A stretch of DNA of 25,105 nucleotides from an uncultured bacterium (GTDB lineage: Bacteria; Bacillota; Clostridia; Oscillospirales; Ruminococcaceae): positions 1 to 25,105 of the forward strand of contig CAJMLV010000041.1 of NCBI GenBank assembly GCA_905214345.1, read 5' to 3'. Under the pieces are notes generated by a model. It was not told the origin of the DNA. It made no database searches and was given only the letters and a program-made list of their open reading frames with translations. The translations under genes were made by a program, and so were the position numbers. Numbering within the stretch: position 1 is the stretch's first letter; each line of letters starts with the position of its first letter. Below are positions 1 through 8,090 of the stretch, one piece after another.

Positions 1-41
1 TCTTGTTATCCAGCCCTCCGGCTGTATCGGTTGAGCAAAAG

Positions 42-203
42 TCAGCGTGGGATTGGTGTGGTATCTTTATCTAAGTGAACCCCGCGTTCCCAGCGGCTCA
101 CGGCTTTGTCTGTCACATGCAGCAGCTCGGCCAACTCGGCCTGTGTCAAACCTCGATTGCGACGTGCATCGGCCAGAAACGCGCCGAAGGTTTTTGCGTC
201 CAT
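42..203 (-). pseudogene. Truncated XRE-family HTH regulator (53 aa remnant)
   Basis: The first 42 residues read as the start of a Cro/C1-type helix-turn-helix domain, including LTQAELAELLHVTDKAVSRW followed by ERGV. In full-length relatives this motif continues (typically GFPD...) into the last helices and a C-terminal region. Here the reading frame turns into HLDKDTTPIPR and stops, so the last part of the DNA-binding domain and everything after it are missing. The start is set at the ATG at 203 because a perfect AAAGGAGGT ribosome site sits 6 nt upstream; an ATG at 245 in the same frame has no such site. The intact ribosome site with a broken body suggests a recently truncated gene. A small functional peptide is possible but less likely. 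The cause of truncation (indel, insertion or deletion junction) would lie at about 42-75. Confidence 0.6.
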
Positions 204-286
204 TTGTTGCACCTCCTTTGCCATAACCATACCACGGTCATCCATAAAATGTAAATCGATGATTCGTTTACTTCGCTTTTGTCAAG

Positions 287-335
287 AAAAAAGCCTCCTC
301 CGACACATGCTTTGACCGTGTCAGAGGAGGCTTTT
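287..335 (-). terminator. Intrinsic terminator of the DUF6311/rluA transcript
   Basis: A 14-bp stem with one mismatch pairs 293-306 with 318-331 around an 11-nt loop. On the minus strand it is followed by a run of six T (+ strand A run at 287-292), and it lies 16 nt past the stop codon of the pseudouridine synthase. A short T run also follows on the plus strand, so it may act in both directions. Confidence 0.85.
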
Positions 336-350
336 GGTGTTGAGACAAGG

Positions 351-1295
351 TTATTTCAGTGTTCCGTCCAGAATCTGCTGATAGTACCAGGGCTTTGGTG
401 CGTGGAACACCTTGCCGGCCAGGGCGGCGTAGCGCTCTTCCCTGATTTCCCGGGGAAAGGCCAGTTCCCAGGCACACAGAGCCTGGTATTTCAGTTTCAG
501 TTCACGGTTGGCGGTGTTGTTGCCGTATTTGCTGTCGCCCAGAATGGGACAACCGATGCTGGCCATGTGGGCACGGATCTGATGGGTCCGGCCGGTGACC
601 AATCCCACCCGCAGCAGGGCCAGGCGGCCGCTTACGGCAATGGTGTCGTAGGAGGTGATGATCTCCTTGGTGCCGGGGCGGGGCGTGTCCACGACCCGTA
701 CCAGGCCTTTTTCCGCATCCTTGTAAAGGAATCCTTTCAGAGTATCCGCCGGGGGGACGGGACGACCGAAGGTGACGCAGAGGTAGGTCTTGCGGATATG
801 GTGTTCCCGGATGGCATCGGTCAGAAATCGCTCGGTTTCCGGATTTTTGGCCAGCAGGACCAGGCCGCTGGTACCGGTGTCCAGGCGATGGCACAGACGG
901 ATGTCGCTTTCCCGGGAAAGCCGCTTTTCTTCCTGCAGGCGACGCAGGACCCGCGCCCGCAGAGTATCGGAATCATCCCCGTCCACCGGGATGCCGGCGG
1001 GCTTGAGGGCCACGATCAGGTCGTCATTCTCATATATCAGTTCTGCCGGGGCACGACAGGCCATAAACCAGGGGCCGTCCTGAGCGGTCAGTCCCAGCTG
1101 TTCGTCCAACAGATAAATGCGGATCACATCCCCGTTCTGTACACGGGTGGACAGCGGCTGCTTTTTGCCGTTCAGCTTGATTTTGTTTTCCCGCAGGGCC
1201 TTGTTCAGCCGTCCGGGCCCCAGAACGGGGAACTGCTGCATCAGGTATTTGTCCAGCCGCACCGGCAGTAAGGATCGTACTTTCAGTTCTTGCAT
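351..1295 (-). CDS. RluA-family rRNA/tRNA pseudouridine synthase
   Basis: Predicted to isomerise uridine to pseudouridine in rRNA or tRNA in the cytoplasm; the target site cannot be told from sequence. From the start chosen here (314 aa), an S4-like RNA-binding segment covers about residues 10-65 (LDKYL through NGDVIRIYL), followed by the catalytic domain with the hallmark HRLDTGTSGLVLLAKN, whose Asp (about residue 139) is the expected nucleophile. GRTHQIRAHMASIGCPILGD is the second conserved RluA motif. The ATG at 1295 is preferred because GGAG lies 8 nt upstream; an upstream in-frame start at 1322 would enlarge the overlap. The gene overlaps the end of the DUF6311-like gene by 13 nt, so translation is probably coupled, and it ends just before a strong terminator. 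Length and motifs are normal for the family. Confidence 0.93.
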   Translation of the reverse strand: MQELKVRSLLPVRLDKYLMQQFPVLGPGRLNKALRENKIKLNGKKQPLSTRVQNGDVIRIYLLDEQLGLTAQDGPWFMACRAPAELIYENDDLIVALKPAGIPVDGDDSDTLRARVLRRLQEEKRLSRESDIRLCHRLDTGTSGLVLLAKNPETERFLTDAIREHHIRKTYLCVTFGRPVPPADTLKGFLYKDAEKGLVRVVDTPRPGTKEIITSYDTIAVSGRLALLRVGLVTGRTHQIRAHMASIGCPILGDSKYGNNTANRELKLKYQALCAWELAFPREIREERYAALAGKVFHAPKPWYYQQILDGTLK

Positions 1296-3268
1296 GGAAT
1301 CGTCTCCAGTTCCTGCCCCCACAAAACGGTGGCATCGTTAATATCCAGGGTGACCATCAGCCAGCCGGGGTCACTGTCATCCACTTCCAGAATGGTATAG
1401 GTCTGTCCGTTGGCGGTGATGGCTTCGGCGCTTTCCAGTTTTCTGCGCGCAAAGGGCGAATCGGCAAAGCAGACGGTTTTCTTGGTACTGTCCAATACGC
1501 CCCGGTTCCACAGCGCGTCGGTGTAATCGGCCAGGCGCAGGGGATAGTTCTCGTCGTAAGGCGTGCAGGCGTCATCCGGCACATAATCCTCCATGCCGGG
1601 AGCAATCACATACCAGCTGCCCTCGGCGCCGTCGATTCTGCCGCACCAGGCTCCGCAGTCTTTCACGGGTTCCACTGCCTGCAAAAAGGCGCCTTCATCG
1701 GCAAAGAGGTAAAGTGTATCCTGCCGCAGAATTCCCTCGTCCAGTTCCTGCCTGTACAGGGTGCGCTGCTCTTCCAGCGTCCGGGCATCGTAGCGTGCGG
1801 CAAACGGATCGTTGGTGGACATACCCAGGTCCGCTGTATACAGAGCCAGGTGCAGGGCGTCATTCTGCAATCCGTCCATGGAAGCAATGGTGGTATATCG
1901 TCCCGCTGCCTGCTGCCAGAAATCGCTGGTCAGCTGGGAGGGGAAGGCTTCACTCTGCTGTGCCAGGGCAAAAGCCTGACTGCGCTGGACAAGACCGGGA
2001 GCTAAGTCCAGCAACTGAACCGCTGCCAGAAACGCCACCGCGGCGGTACACAGATTTTTCCTCTTGAACAGGCGGGACACACCCACACAGGCAGCCAGTA
2101 TCAGGAGATAGTATACCGGCCAGAACATCCGCCCACCGGAACGGAACACCGAAAACAACTTGATGAAAGCGGCAGGCAAAGGCAGGGTAACCAAAGTGAC
2201 ACCGTTGGCAGTAACCACATGGCTGACGGCAAACAGGGTCAGAACCATGCTTACCGCGGCCAGCGTCCAGTGGCGCTGCAGCAGGTTCAGAATCCGCCGG
2301 GGACGGCAAATAACCGAAACAAGACCACACACAACCAGGGCAAGGAGAACTCCGGCACCCAGGTAGGCAAAGGCGTCATAGTTGCCGCCTACCTGATTTT
2401 GCTTTGGCAGGAACAGGCTCCAGTCTACACCGTTGACTCCCCCGGGGTTCCACAGACTATTCAGGTTCATGCCGAAGTATCCGTACAGAGCATCGCTGCC
2501 CCCGGAGGCTGTGCCGTAAAAAAGCCCGAAAACCCATCCTGCCGCCAGTGTCAACGCCAGGTCGGCAGCCAGCCAGAGGGCAGGACGTACGAATTGCCGG
2601 TGGCACAAAGCGTGCCGAAGCAGCAGGGCAAAGGTTATGGCGTATGTCATGGGAAGAAAGTAGGGATGGACGGTGATGGCCAGAATGTTCAGGGCGAACA
2701 GTCCGCCGAACCGGAACCGACCGGTTCGGCATCCCAAAAAGTAGTAGTACAACGCAGCCAGCACAAAAAACTGGGCTGCCAGAGAGGTGTGCCGCAGCAC
2801 GCGCTCCCACAAAACCGGGCTGAACACAAAAAGAAGGTCACCCAGCAGCGGCAGAGTATATCCTTGCATAAACAATCCCAGCAGACGGGCACCGAAGGCG
2901 CCTTGCAGCATCAGGCAAAGCAGGGTGAACCAGCCGAAATACTGGAAAGTGTCAGGCAGCAGGGGAGACAGCAGCCGGAAAAACGCGGCAAACAGGGGAA
3001 TGGAATCGGTGTAAGCCACGCTGAGCCCCTGAGGGACGTTGATGTTGGTGGCAATGCAAAGGGGAAAGGATAATCCGCTTTGCCGGTAAAACAGCCAGCC
3101 GGCATAATGCTGCTGGATATCCTTTTCAATGTATCCGCCCCGGCAGAAGGCGTCGTTGGTCACATCCAGCGGCGAAAGACTCAGGACCAGAAAAAAGGCG
3201 GCGGCGCCCAGCACCGCGCCGAAAAGAAGCAGCAGACGGTCTCTGCGTTTGTCTGCGGCTGTGGGCAT
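1283..3268 (-). CDS. DUF6311-like multi-pass membrane protein
   Basis: A 661-residue integral membrane protein of unknown activity. An N-terminal membrane segment (about residues 11-33) is followed by an outward loop with DIQQHYAGWLFYR and a series of further hydrophobic helices to about residue 425. The last 230 or so residues look soluble and probably lie outside the membrane. The overall plan resembles GT-C type glycosyltransferases and the DUF6311 family, which I recognise by the IQQHYAGWLFYR region; no catalytic residues are demonstrated. The start is placed at the ATG at 3268 because GAGGTGAT, a long match to the 16S anti-Shine-Dalgarno sequence, lies 7 nt upstream. In-frame GTG at 3280 and ATG at 3277 would overlap or abut that site. 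It is first in a two-gene transcript with the pseudouridine synthase, from a promoter at 3305-3333. A role in polymer or lipid glycosylation is only inference. Confidence 0.75.
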   Translation of the reverse strand: MPTAADKRRDRLLLLFGAVLGAAAFFLVLSLSPLDVTNDAFCRGGYIEKDIQQHYAGWLFYRQSGLSFPLCIATNINVPQGLSVAYTDSIPLFAAFFRLLSPLLPDTFQYFGWFTLLCLMLQGAFGARLLGLFMQGYTLPLLGDLLFVFSPVLWERVLRHTSLAAQFFVLAALYYYFLGCRTGRFRFGGLFALNILAITVHPYFLPMTYAITFALLLRHALCHRQFVRPALWLAADLALTLAAGWVFGLFYGTASGGSDALYGYFGMNLNSLWNPGGVNGVDWSLFLPKQNQVGGNYDAFAYLGAGVLLALVVCGLVSVICRPRRILNLLQRHWTLAAVSMVLTLFAVSHVVTANGVTLVTLPLPAAFIKLFSVFRSGGRMFWPVYYLLILAACVGVSRLFKRKNLCTAAVAFLAAVQLLDLAPGLVQRSQAFALAQQSEAFPSQLTSDFWQQAAGRYTTIASMDGLQNDALHLALYTADLGMSTNDPFAARYDARTLEEQRTLYRQELDEGILRQDTLYLFADEGAFLQAVEPVKDCGAWCGRIDGAEGSWYVIAPGMEDYVPDDACTPYDENYPLRLADYTDALWNRGVLDSTKKTVCFADSPFARRKLESAEAITANGQTYTILEVDDSDPGWLMVTLDINDATVLWGQELETIPCKN

Positions 3269-3304
3269 CTTGCTCATCACCTCGAAACTCTTGACGTTGC
3301 CCCC

Positions 3305-3333
3305 ATTCTACCATAAAAAGCAGGGGTTGTACA
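3305..3333 (-). promoter_or_regulatory. Probable sigma-A promoter for the DUF6311/rluA transcript
   Basis: On the minus strand TGTACA (3328-3333) and TAGAAT (3305-3310) are 17 nt apart, about 35-40 nt upstream of the start codon. The -10 matches the consensus at 5 of 6, the -35 at 4 of 6. Confidence 0.55.
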
Positions 3334-3368
3334 TCGCATGGCAGCCGTGACGGGCACCGGACGCCGCA

Positions 3369-3397
3369 TTGACATTTTTTTGCATCTGCGATACAAT
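3369..3397 (+). promoter_or_regulatory. Strong sigma-A promoter for tRNA-Leu
   Basis: A consensus TTGACA (3369-3374) and TACAAT (3392-3397) are separated by exactly 17 nt, with the tRNA starting about 30 nt beyond the -10. It diverges from the promoter at 3305-3333; the two -35 elements are 35 bp apart. Confidence 0.85.
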
Positions 3398-3427
3398 ATC
3401 GAGGTCAGGCATGTCCTGGACGGGCGT

Positions 3428-3514
3428 GCCGCCATGGTGGAATTGGCAGACACAAAGGACTTAAAATCCTTCGGAAGTGATTCCGTACCGGTTCGACCCC
3501 GGTTGGCGGCACCA
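3428..3514 (+). tRNA. tRNA-Leu (anticodon UAA), CCA encoded
   Basis: An 87-nt class II tRNA. The acceptor stem pairs GCCGCCA (3428-3434) with TGGCGGC (3504-3510), followed by discriminator A and an encoded CCA. The anticodon loop reads CTTAAAA with anticodon TAA, there is an extended variable arm typical of tRNA-Leu, and the T arm is ACCGG-TTCGACC-CCGGT. It has its own promoter upstream and its own terminator directly downstream, so it is a single-gene transcript. Confidence 0.97.
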
Positions 3515-3515
3515 G

Positions 3516-3550
3516 GCCGGAGCAGTTTTGCTCCGGCGCTTTTCTTTTTA
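3516..3550 (+). terminator. Intrinsic terminator of the tRNA-Leu gene
   Basis: A perfect 8-bp GCCGGAGC/GCTCCGGC stem (3516-3523 with 3530-3537) with a 6-nt loop is followed by GCTTTTCTTTTT. It begins two bases after the tRNA CCA end. Confidence 0.9.
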
Positions 3551-3642
3551 TCGGGCTTGTGCGATGCCAAAAAACAGGATGGATTTTTCAGTCGGCTTGC
3601 AAGGGCATCCGGATAAAAAAGACTGAAAAATTACAAAAACGC

Positions 3643-3671
3643 TTGTATATTGTTTCAAATTCGTTTATACT
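3643..3671 (+). promoter_or_regulatory. Probable promoter for the aminotransferase-secDF-nrdR transcript
   Basis: TTGTAT (3643-3648) and TATACT (3666-3671) are separated by 17 nt in an AT-rich stretch. The -10 is good, the -35 matches only its TTG half. It would give a leader of about 90 nt before the aminotransferase. Confidence 0.5.
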
Positions 3672-3681
3672 TATGTGTTGT

Positions 3682-3707
3682 ATGTTCGGGTATCTGTATC
3701 CGAACAT
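3682..3707. repeat. Inverted repeat in the aminotransferase leader
   Basis: ATGTTCGG (3682-3689) and CCGAACAT (3700-3707) are perfect 8-bp arms around a 10-nt centre. The site begins about 10 nt after the predicted -10, so it spans the start of the transcript, a typical place for a repressor operator, or it forms a 5' mRNA hairpin. The regulator is unknown. Confidence 0.5.
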
Positions 3708-3770
3708 GCCGAAATAGAGGGGGTGCCCGCGGGGCGCTCAAGATCAAAGTCTGCAGGAGGGGAAGCATCT

Positions 3771-5051
3771 ATGTCTGATTACCGCAAGATGACCAAAGAA
3801 ATACTCCTGGCCGAAAAGGCCGATCTGGAGAAGGCTTACGGCGATTTCAAAGCGCTGGGCCTGAAGCTGAACATGGCCCGTGGCAAGCCGGGCCCGCACC
3901 AGATGGACCTTGCCATGAATCTGCTCAAGGTGAGCGACTACACCACTGAGGACGGCACCGACGCCCGCAACTACGGCAACCTGGAAGGTCTGGAAGAGGC
4001 CCGTGCCCTGTTTGGCGAAGTGATGGGTGTGAAGCCGGAAAATGTTTTTGTGGGCGGCAACTCCAGCCTGCAGCTGATGTACAACCTGGTTGCCATCGGC
4101 TATACTTTCGGTTTCCAGGATTCTCCCTGCCCCTGGTCCGCGGTGGAAAAGCCCAAGTTCCTGTGCCCGGTCCCCGGTTATGACCGTCATTTCCGCATCA
4201 CCGAAGAATTCGGTATCGAGATGATCAACATCCCCATGACCCCGGAAGGCCCGGATATGGACATGGTGGAAAAGCTGGTGGCTGAGGATGACACTATCAA
4301 GGGTATCTGGTGCGTGCCGCAGTATTCCAACCCCGACGGCTACACCTACAGCGACGAAACGGTCCGCCGTTTTGCCAGCATGAAGACTGCCGCCCCGGAC
4401 TTCAAGATTTTCTGGGACGAAGCTTACATCGTACATCATCTGACTGATGAGATCATCGAAACTCCGGTCCTGCTGGAAGAAGCACGCCGCTACGGCAACG
4501 AGGACCGCGTGTTCATGTTCACTTCCACCAGCAAGATCACCTTCCCCGGTGCCGGTGTTTCGGCCCTGGCCTGCAGCGAAAACTCCATGAAGTACGTCTG
4601 CAAGCGCTTCGAAGTGATGATCATCAGCTACGACAAGATGAACCAGCTGCGTCATGTCCGGTTCCTGAAGAACAAGGCCGGCGTTCTGGCTCATATGCAG
4701 AAGCATCGCCGCCGTCTGGTGCCCTGCTTCGACGCCGTCAAATGCACCCTGGACCATGAGCTGACTCCTTGCGGCGATATTGCTCACTGGACCAACCCCA
4801 AGGGCGGCTACTTCATCAGCCTGTATGTGATGCCCGGTTGCGCCAAGCGTGTGGCGGAACTGTGCAAGCAGGCCGGTCTGGTGCTCACCGGTGCGGGCGC
4901 TGCCTATCCTTACGGCCGCGATCCGGAAGATTCTCATCTGCGCATTGCGCCGACCTATCCCAGCCTGGATGAGGTCGAAAAAGCGTCTTTGCTGCTTACC
5001 GTCTGTGTGCGTCTGGCAGTGGTGGAAAAGCTGCTGGCGGAACAGGAGTAA
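3771..5051 (+). CDS. PLP-dependent aminotransferase (Asp_aminotransf family)
   Basis: A 426-residue fold-type I aminotransferase in the cytoplasm. It resembles the aspartate aminotransferase family typified by Corynebacterium glutamicum (Pfam Asp_aminotransf), recognised by the N-terminal LNMARGKPGPHQMDL and by PENVFVGGNSSLQLMY. Visible catalytic features are the cofactor-binding Asn187 (QYSNPDG), Asp216 and Tyr219 (WDEAYIVHH), and the Schiff-base Lys255 in TSTSKITFPGAGV. An aspartate/2-oxoglutarate reaction is expected from the family, but substrate preference is not proven by sequence. The ATG at 3771 is chosen because AGGAGGGG lies 8 nt upstream; an in-frame start at 3675 adds 32 residues of low-complexity leader with no good ribosome site and would run through the inverted repeat. 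It is followed by secDF after 63 nt without a terminator, so the two are probably co-transcribed. Confidence 0.9.
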   Translation: MSDYRKMTKEILLAEKADLEKAYGDFKALGLKLNMARGKPGPHQMDLAMNLLKVSDYTTEDGTDARNYGNLEGLEEARALFGEVMGVKPENVFVGGNSSLQLMYNLVAIGYTFGFQDSPCPWSAVEKPKFLCPVPGYDRHFRITEEFGIEMINIPMTPEGPDMDMVEKLVAEDDTIKGIWCVPQYSNPDGYTYSDETVRRFASMKTAAPDFKIFWDEAYIVHHLTDEIIETPVLLEEARRYGNEDRVFMFTSTSKITFPGAGVSALACSENSMKYVCKRFEVMIISYDKMNQLRHVRFLKNKAGVLAHMQKHRRRLVPCFDAVKCTLDHELTPCGDIAHWTNPKGGYFISLYVMPGCAKRVAELCKQAGLVLTGAGAAYPYGRDPEDSHLRIAPTYPSLDEVEKASLLLTVCVRLAVVEKLLAEQE

Positions 5052-5114
5052 GCTTCGGGCCAGGCAGCCCGGCATAGAAGTCCTGCCCCAGAGGGCAAAT
5101 TTTGGAGGTACCTA

Positions 5115-7439
5115 ATGAACAAAAGAGGGAAGTCATGGCGCTTTTTTGCCATGGCGGCGCTGATTATTGCGTTTTCGCTCTCGGCGCTCTTTGGCTTCAG
5201 CTATCAGTACGGTGATACCAAAACGACCTATGTGAAGGGCGCGGCGGACATCCGTTTCGGCATCGATATCCGCGGCGGCGTTGACGTAACGTTCATGCCG
5301 GCGGACGACATGGATGCCACCGACGCGCAGATGGCCGCAGCCAAGACGGTTATCGAAGATCGTCTGGTCGGCCTGGGCATCACCGATTACGAGGCCTATG
5401 TGGACAATAACAAAGACCGTATCATCGTTCGTTTCCCCTGGAAAAACGATGAAAGCGACTTTGATCCGCAGAGTGCCATCGACGAAATCGGCACCACCGC
5501 GCAGATGGTGTTCCGCAAGGGCAGCACCGCCGACGGCGAAGAGATCCTCACCGGTGACGATGTGGAATCCGCCATGGCAGGCTACCTGCAGAACGAGGGC
5601 AACGTGGTCCAGCTGAAGTTCACCTCGGAAGGCGCCACCAAGTTTGCCGAAGCCACCACCGAGCTGGCGCCGGAAAACGGCACTATCAGCATCTGGCTGG
5701 ATGATGAGAACATCAGCACCGCCTCGGTGGAAACCGCCATCACCGATGGTGAGGCCATCATCAAGGGTGATTTCACCACCGAGGAAGCGGCTACTCTGGC
5801 CAATCAGATCAATTCCGGCGCGCTGCCTTTCGCGCTGTCCGCTGAAAGCTACTCCACCATCAGCCCCACTCTGGGTGCCCGCAGCCTGGAAGTCATGGTG
5901 CTGGCCGGCATCATCGCTTTCGTGGCGGTGGCCCTGATCATGATTTTCCGTTATCGCCTGCCCGGTGCCATTGCCACCATCTCTCTGTTTGGTCAGGTGG
6001 CGGCTACCCTGGCGGTGGTTTCCGGTTACTTCACCGTGTTCTCTGGTTCCACCCTGACCCTGCCCGGTATTGCCGGTATCATCCTGGGTATCGGCATGGG
6101 CGTGGACGCCAACGTCATTACCGCCGAGCGTATCCGTGAGGAACTGGGCAAGAAGAAGACCCTGGACGGAGCTCTGACCAACGGCTTCAAGATGGGCTTG
6201 TCTCCCATCATTGACGGCAACGTGACCATTGTCATTGTGGCTGCCATCCTGATGGGCGCTTTCGGTCCTACCGACGGCTTCTGGGCCAAGGTCTTTACTC
6301 CCGTGTTCGGCTGGTTTGGACCTTCCACCGCCGGCACCATCTATTCCTTTGGTTTTACATTGCTGACCAGCGTGCTGCTGAACTTCGTGTTCGGCGTGTT
6401 CGCTACCCGCGTGATGCTGCGCGGTGCGTCCGGCATCAAGGCTCTGCGCAATCCCTGGCTGTATGGCGGCGCCAAGACCGGCGAAACCCCGCCCTACAAG
6501 ATTCCGCACATCAACTTTATGGGCAACCGCAAGAAGTATTACATCTTCTCCTCCGCGCTCATCGTCGTTGTCCTGGCGTACAGCCTGATTTTCGGCGTGT
6601 CTATGGACGTTGAGTTCAAGGGCGGCGTTGTGCTTACCCTGGGCTATGAGAATTCCATCGACCTAAATGCGGTGGAAGATACCGTCAGCGCCAGCGTGGG
6701 GCAGAGCAACCTGACCCTGCAGACCGGCAGCGACATCACCGGCCGCCAGACCCTGACCATCACCCTGCCGGGCAGCGAGAACCTGTCCACCGAGGAGATG
6801 GACAGCCTGCTGACCAGCCTGAACGAGCAGTTCCCGGAGAATTCCTTCGAAGAAAACGAGATCAGCAACGTCAACCCCACCATCGGTAAGGAATTCCTCT
6901 TCAAGAGCCTGGTTGCCGTTGTGACCGCCTGTGTGCTGATTCTGTTGTATGTAGCTTACCGTTTCCGCAAGGTGGGCGGCCTGCAGGGCGGTGCTACCGC
7001 TATCGTGGCTCTGCTCCATGATATGTTCGTGGTCTTTGGCGTGTTTGCCATTCTGCGTATTCCTCTCAACGGCAACTTCATTGCCGCCATGCTGACCATT
7101 CTGGGCTATTCCATCAACGATACCGTTGTTATTTACGACCGTATCCGTGAGAACACCGCCCTGTACGGCAAGCGGAACATGTCCCGCGCGGAACTGGTCA
7201 ACCTCTCCATCAACCAGAGCTTTGGCCGTTCTCTGATGACCTCCATTACCACCTGCGTGGCCCTGGGCATTGTCTGCGTGGTGTCTGTGGTCTTCAAGCT
7301 GGACAGCATCTTCACCTTCGCTCTGCCGCTGCTGTTCGGTATGATCAGCGGTGTGTACAGCACGGTGTGCATTGCTACCCAGCTCTGGCTGGATTGGCAG
7401 GACAAGAAGCATCCTGCCCCCGCCAAGAAGAAAGTCTGA
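5115..7439 (+). CDS. secDF: Protein translocase subunit SecDF (SecD-SecF fusion)
   Basis: A 774-residue fused SecD-SecF, the proton-driven accessory of the SecYEG channel that pulls exported proteins outward. The SecD half has a first membrane helix at about residues 9-30, then FGIDIRGGVDVTF and an extracellular domain to about residue 250. A group of helices follows from about 256, with the conserved GIGMGVDANVITAERIREE at about 323-341. The SecF half starts near residue 461 (INFMGNRKKYY, then a helix) and carries YSINDTVVIYDRIREN at about 666-681. The fused form is usual in many Bacillota. GGAGGT lies 6 nt before the ATG. It sits between the aminotransferase and nrdR with 63-nt gaps on both sides. 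In many bacteria secD/secF lie beside tgt and yajC; here those are about 9 kb downstream. Confidence 0.96.
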   Translation: MNKRGKSWRFFAMAALIIAFSLSALFGFSYQYGDTKTTYVKGAADIRFGIDIRGGVDVTFMPADDMDATDAQMAAAKTVIEDRLVGLGITDYEAYVDNNKDRIIVRFPWKNDESDFDPQSAIDEIGTTAQMVFRKGSTADGEEILTGDDVESAMAGYLQNEGNVVQLKFTSEGATKFAEATTELAPENGTISIWLDDENISTASVETAITDGEAIIKGDFTTEEAATLANQINSGALPFALSAESYSTISPTLGARSLEVMVLAGIIAFVAVALIMIFRYRLPGAIATISLFGQVAATLAVVSGYFTVFSGSTLTLPGIAGIILGIGMGVDANVITAERIREELGKKKTLDGALTNGFKMGLSPIIDGNVTIVIVAAILMGAFGPTDGFWAKVFTPVFGWFGPSTAGTIYSFGFTLLTSVLLNFVFGVFATRVMLRGASGIKALRNPWLYGGAKTGETPPYKIPHINFMGNRKKYYIFSSALIVVVLAYSLIFGVSMDVEFKGGVVLTLGYENSIDLNAVEDTVSASVGQSNLTLQTGSDITGRQTLTITLPGSENLSTEEMDSLLTSLNEQFPENSFEENEISNVNPTIGKEFLFKSLVAVVTACVLILLYVAYRFRKVGGLQGGATAIVALLHDMFVVFGVFAILRIPLNGNFIAAMLTILGYSINDTVVIYDRIRENTALYGKRNMSRAELVNLSINQSFGRSLMTSITTCVALGIVCVVSVVFKLDSIFTFALPLLFGMISGVYSTVCIATQLWLDWQDKKHPAPAKKKV

Positions 7440-7502
7440 TTTTCCTTTCGCAAGTCCGGCCATTGACCCCAGCATTGGGTTGAACCAAAGAGGAGGATTG
7501 CC

Positions 7503-7976
7503 ATGAAATGTCCGTACTGCGGCGCGATAGATTCCAAGGTAATCGATTCCCGCCCCACCGAAGACGGTGAAAAGATTCGCCGCCGCCGCGAATGTCTGAG
7601 CTGCAAAAAGCGCTTTACCACCTACGAAATCGTGGAAACGGTTCCGCTGATGGTGGTCAAGAAGGATCATTCCCGTGAGGTGTTCGACCGCCAGAAGCTG
7701 CTCAACGGCATGCTGCGCGCTTGCGAAAAGCGTCCGGTCAGCTTCCAGCAGCTGGATGCTGCGGTGAGCCGCATTGAGCAGATGCTGCTCAACTCCTATG
7801 ACCGGGAAGTTTCTTCCATCCATATCGGCGATCTGGCCATGGAACAGCTCAAACAGCTGGACGATGTGGCGTATGTCCGATTTGCTTCGGTATACCGTCA
7901 GTTCAGCGATGTGAATACCTTTATGGAAGAACTGAAGGATATGCTGGATACTCGTTCCCGGATGAACGGCAACTGA
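7503..7976 (+). CDS. nrdR: Transcriptional repressor NrdR
   Basis: A 157-residue zinc-finger and ATP-cone repressor of ribonucleotide reductase genes; it senses ATP/dATP and binds NrdR boxes. The N-terminal finger has Cys3, Cys6, Cys31 and Cys34 (KCPYCG and CLSCKKRF), with the conserved DSRPTEDGEKIRRRREC between. The ATP-cone follows from about residue 49 (VVKKDHSREVFDRQKLL) to about 140. Length is normal. GAGGAGG lies upstream of the ATG. It is last in the aminotransferase-secDF-nrdR transcript, and a terminator follows 20 nt after the stop. I saw no ribonucleotide reductase gene in this window. Confidence 0.97.
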   Translation: MKCPYCGAIDSKVIDSRPTEDGEKIRRRRECLSCKKRFTTYEIVETVPLMVVKKDHSREVFDRQKLLNGMLRACEKRPVSFQQLDAAVSRIEQMLLNSYDREVSSIHIGDLAMEQLKQLDDVAYVRFASVYRQFSDVNTFMEELKDMLDTRSRMNGN

Positions 7977-7996
7977 ATCCGTCGGATCAAATGAAA

Positions 7997-8027
7997 AGGT
8001 CCTCTGTCATTGGCAGAGGGCCTTTTT
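7997..8027 (+). terminator. Intrinsic terminator after nrdR
   Basis: A 10-bp stem with one G-T pair (7997-8006 with 8014-8023) and a 7-nt loop is followed by TTTTT. It separates nrdR from the germination operon. Confidence 0.88.
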
Positions 8028-8090
8028 GCATGTCGGTGTGATATTTGCGGCAACCATGGGGCAGACTGTGTGTGAAAGAGAGGGATGTGC

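Noticed and set aside
279..1271. Long plus-strand ORF opposite the pseudouridine synthase gene
   Set aside because: It is antisense to a gene with full RluA motifs, has no ribosome site and no recognisable domain.
3682..3707. LexA (SOS) box
   Set aside because: The GAAC/GTTC halves are in the opposite order to the Gram-positive CGAAC-N4-GTTCG box and the spacing is too long.
3744..5075. Long minus-strand ORF opposite the aminotransferase
   Set aside because: It is a codon-bias shadow in GC-rich DNA; the plus-strand gene has catalytic residues and a ribosome site.
5133..6509. Long minus-strand ORF opposite secDF
   Set aside because: It is rich in His, Gln and Gly, as expected of an antisense shadow, while the plus strand is an intact SecDF.
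8028..8090. Sigma-G promoter before gerAA
   Set aside because: GCATG is present at the right distance, but the matching -10 is poor, so I do not claim it.
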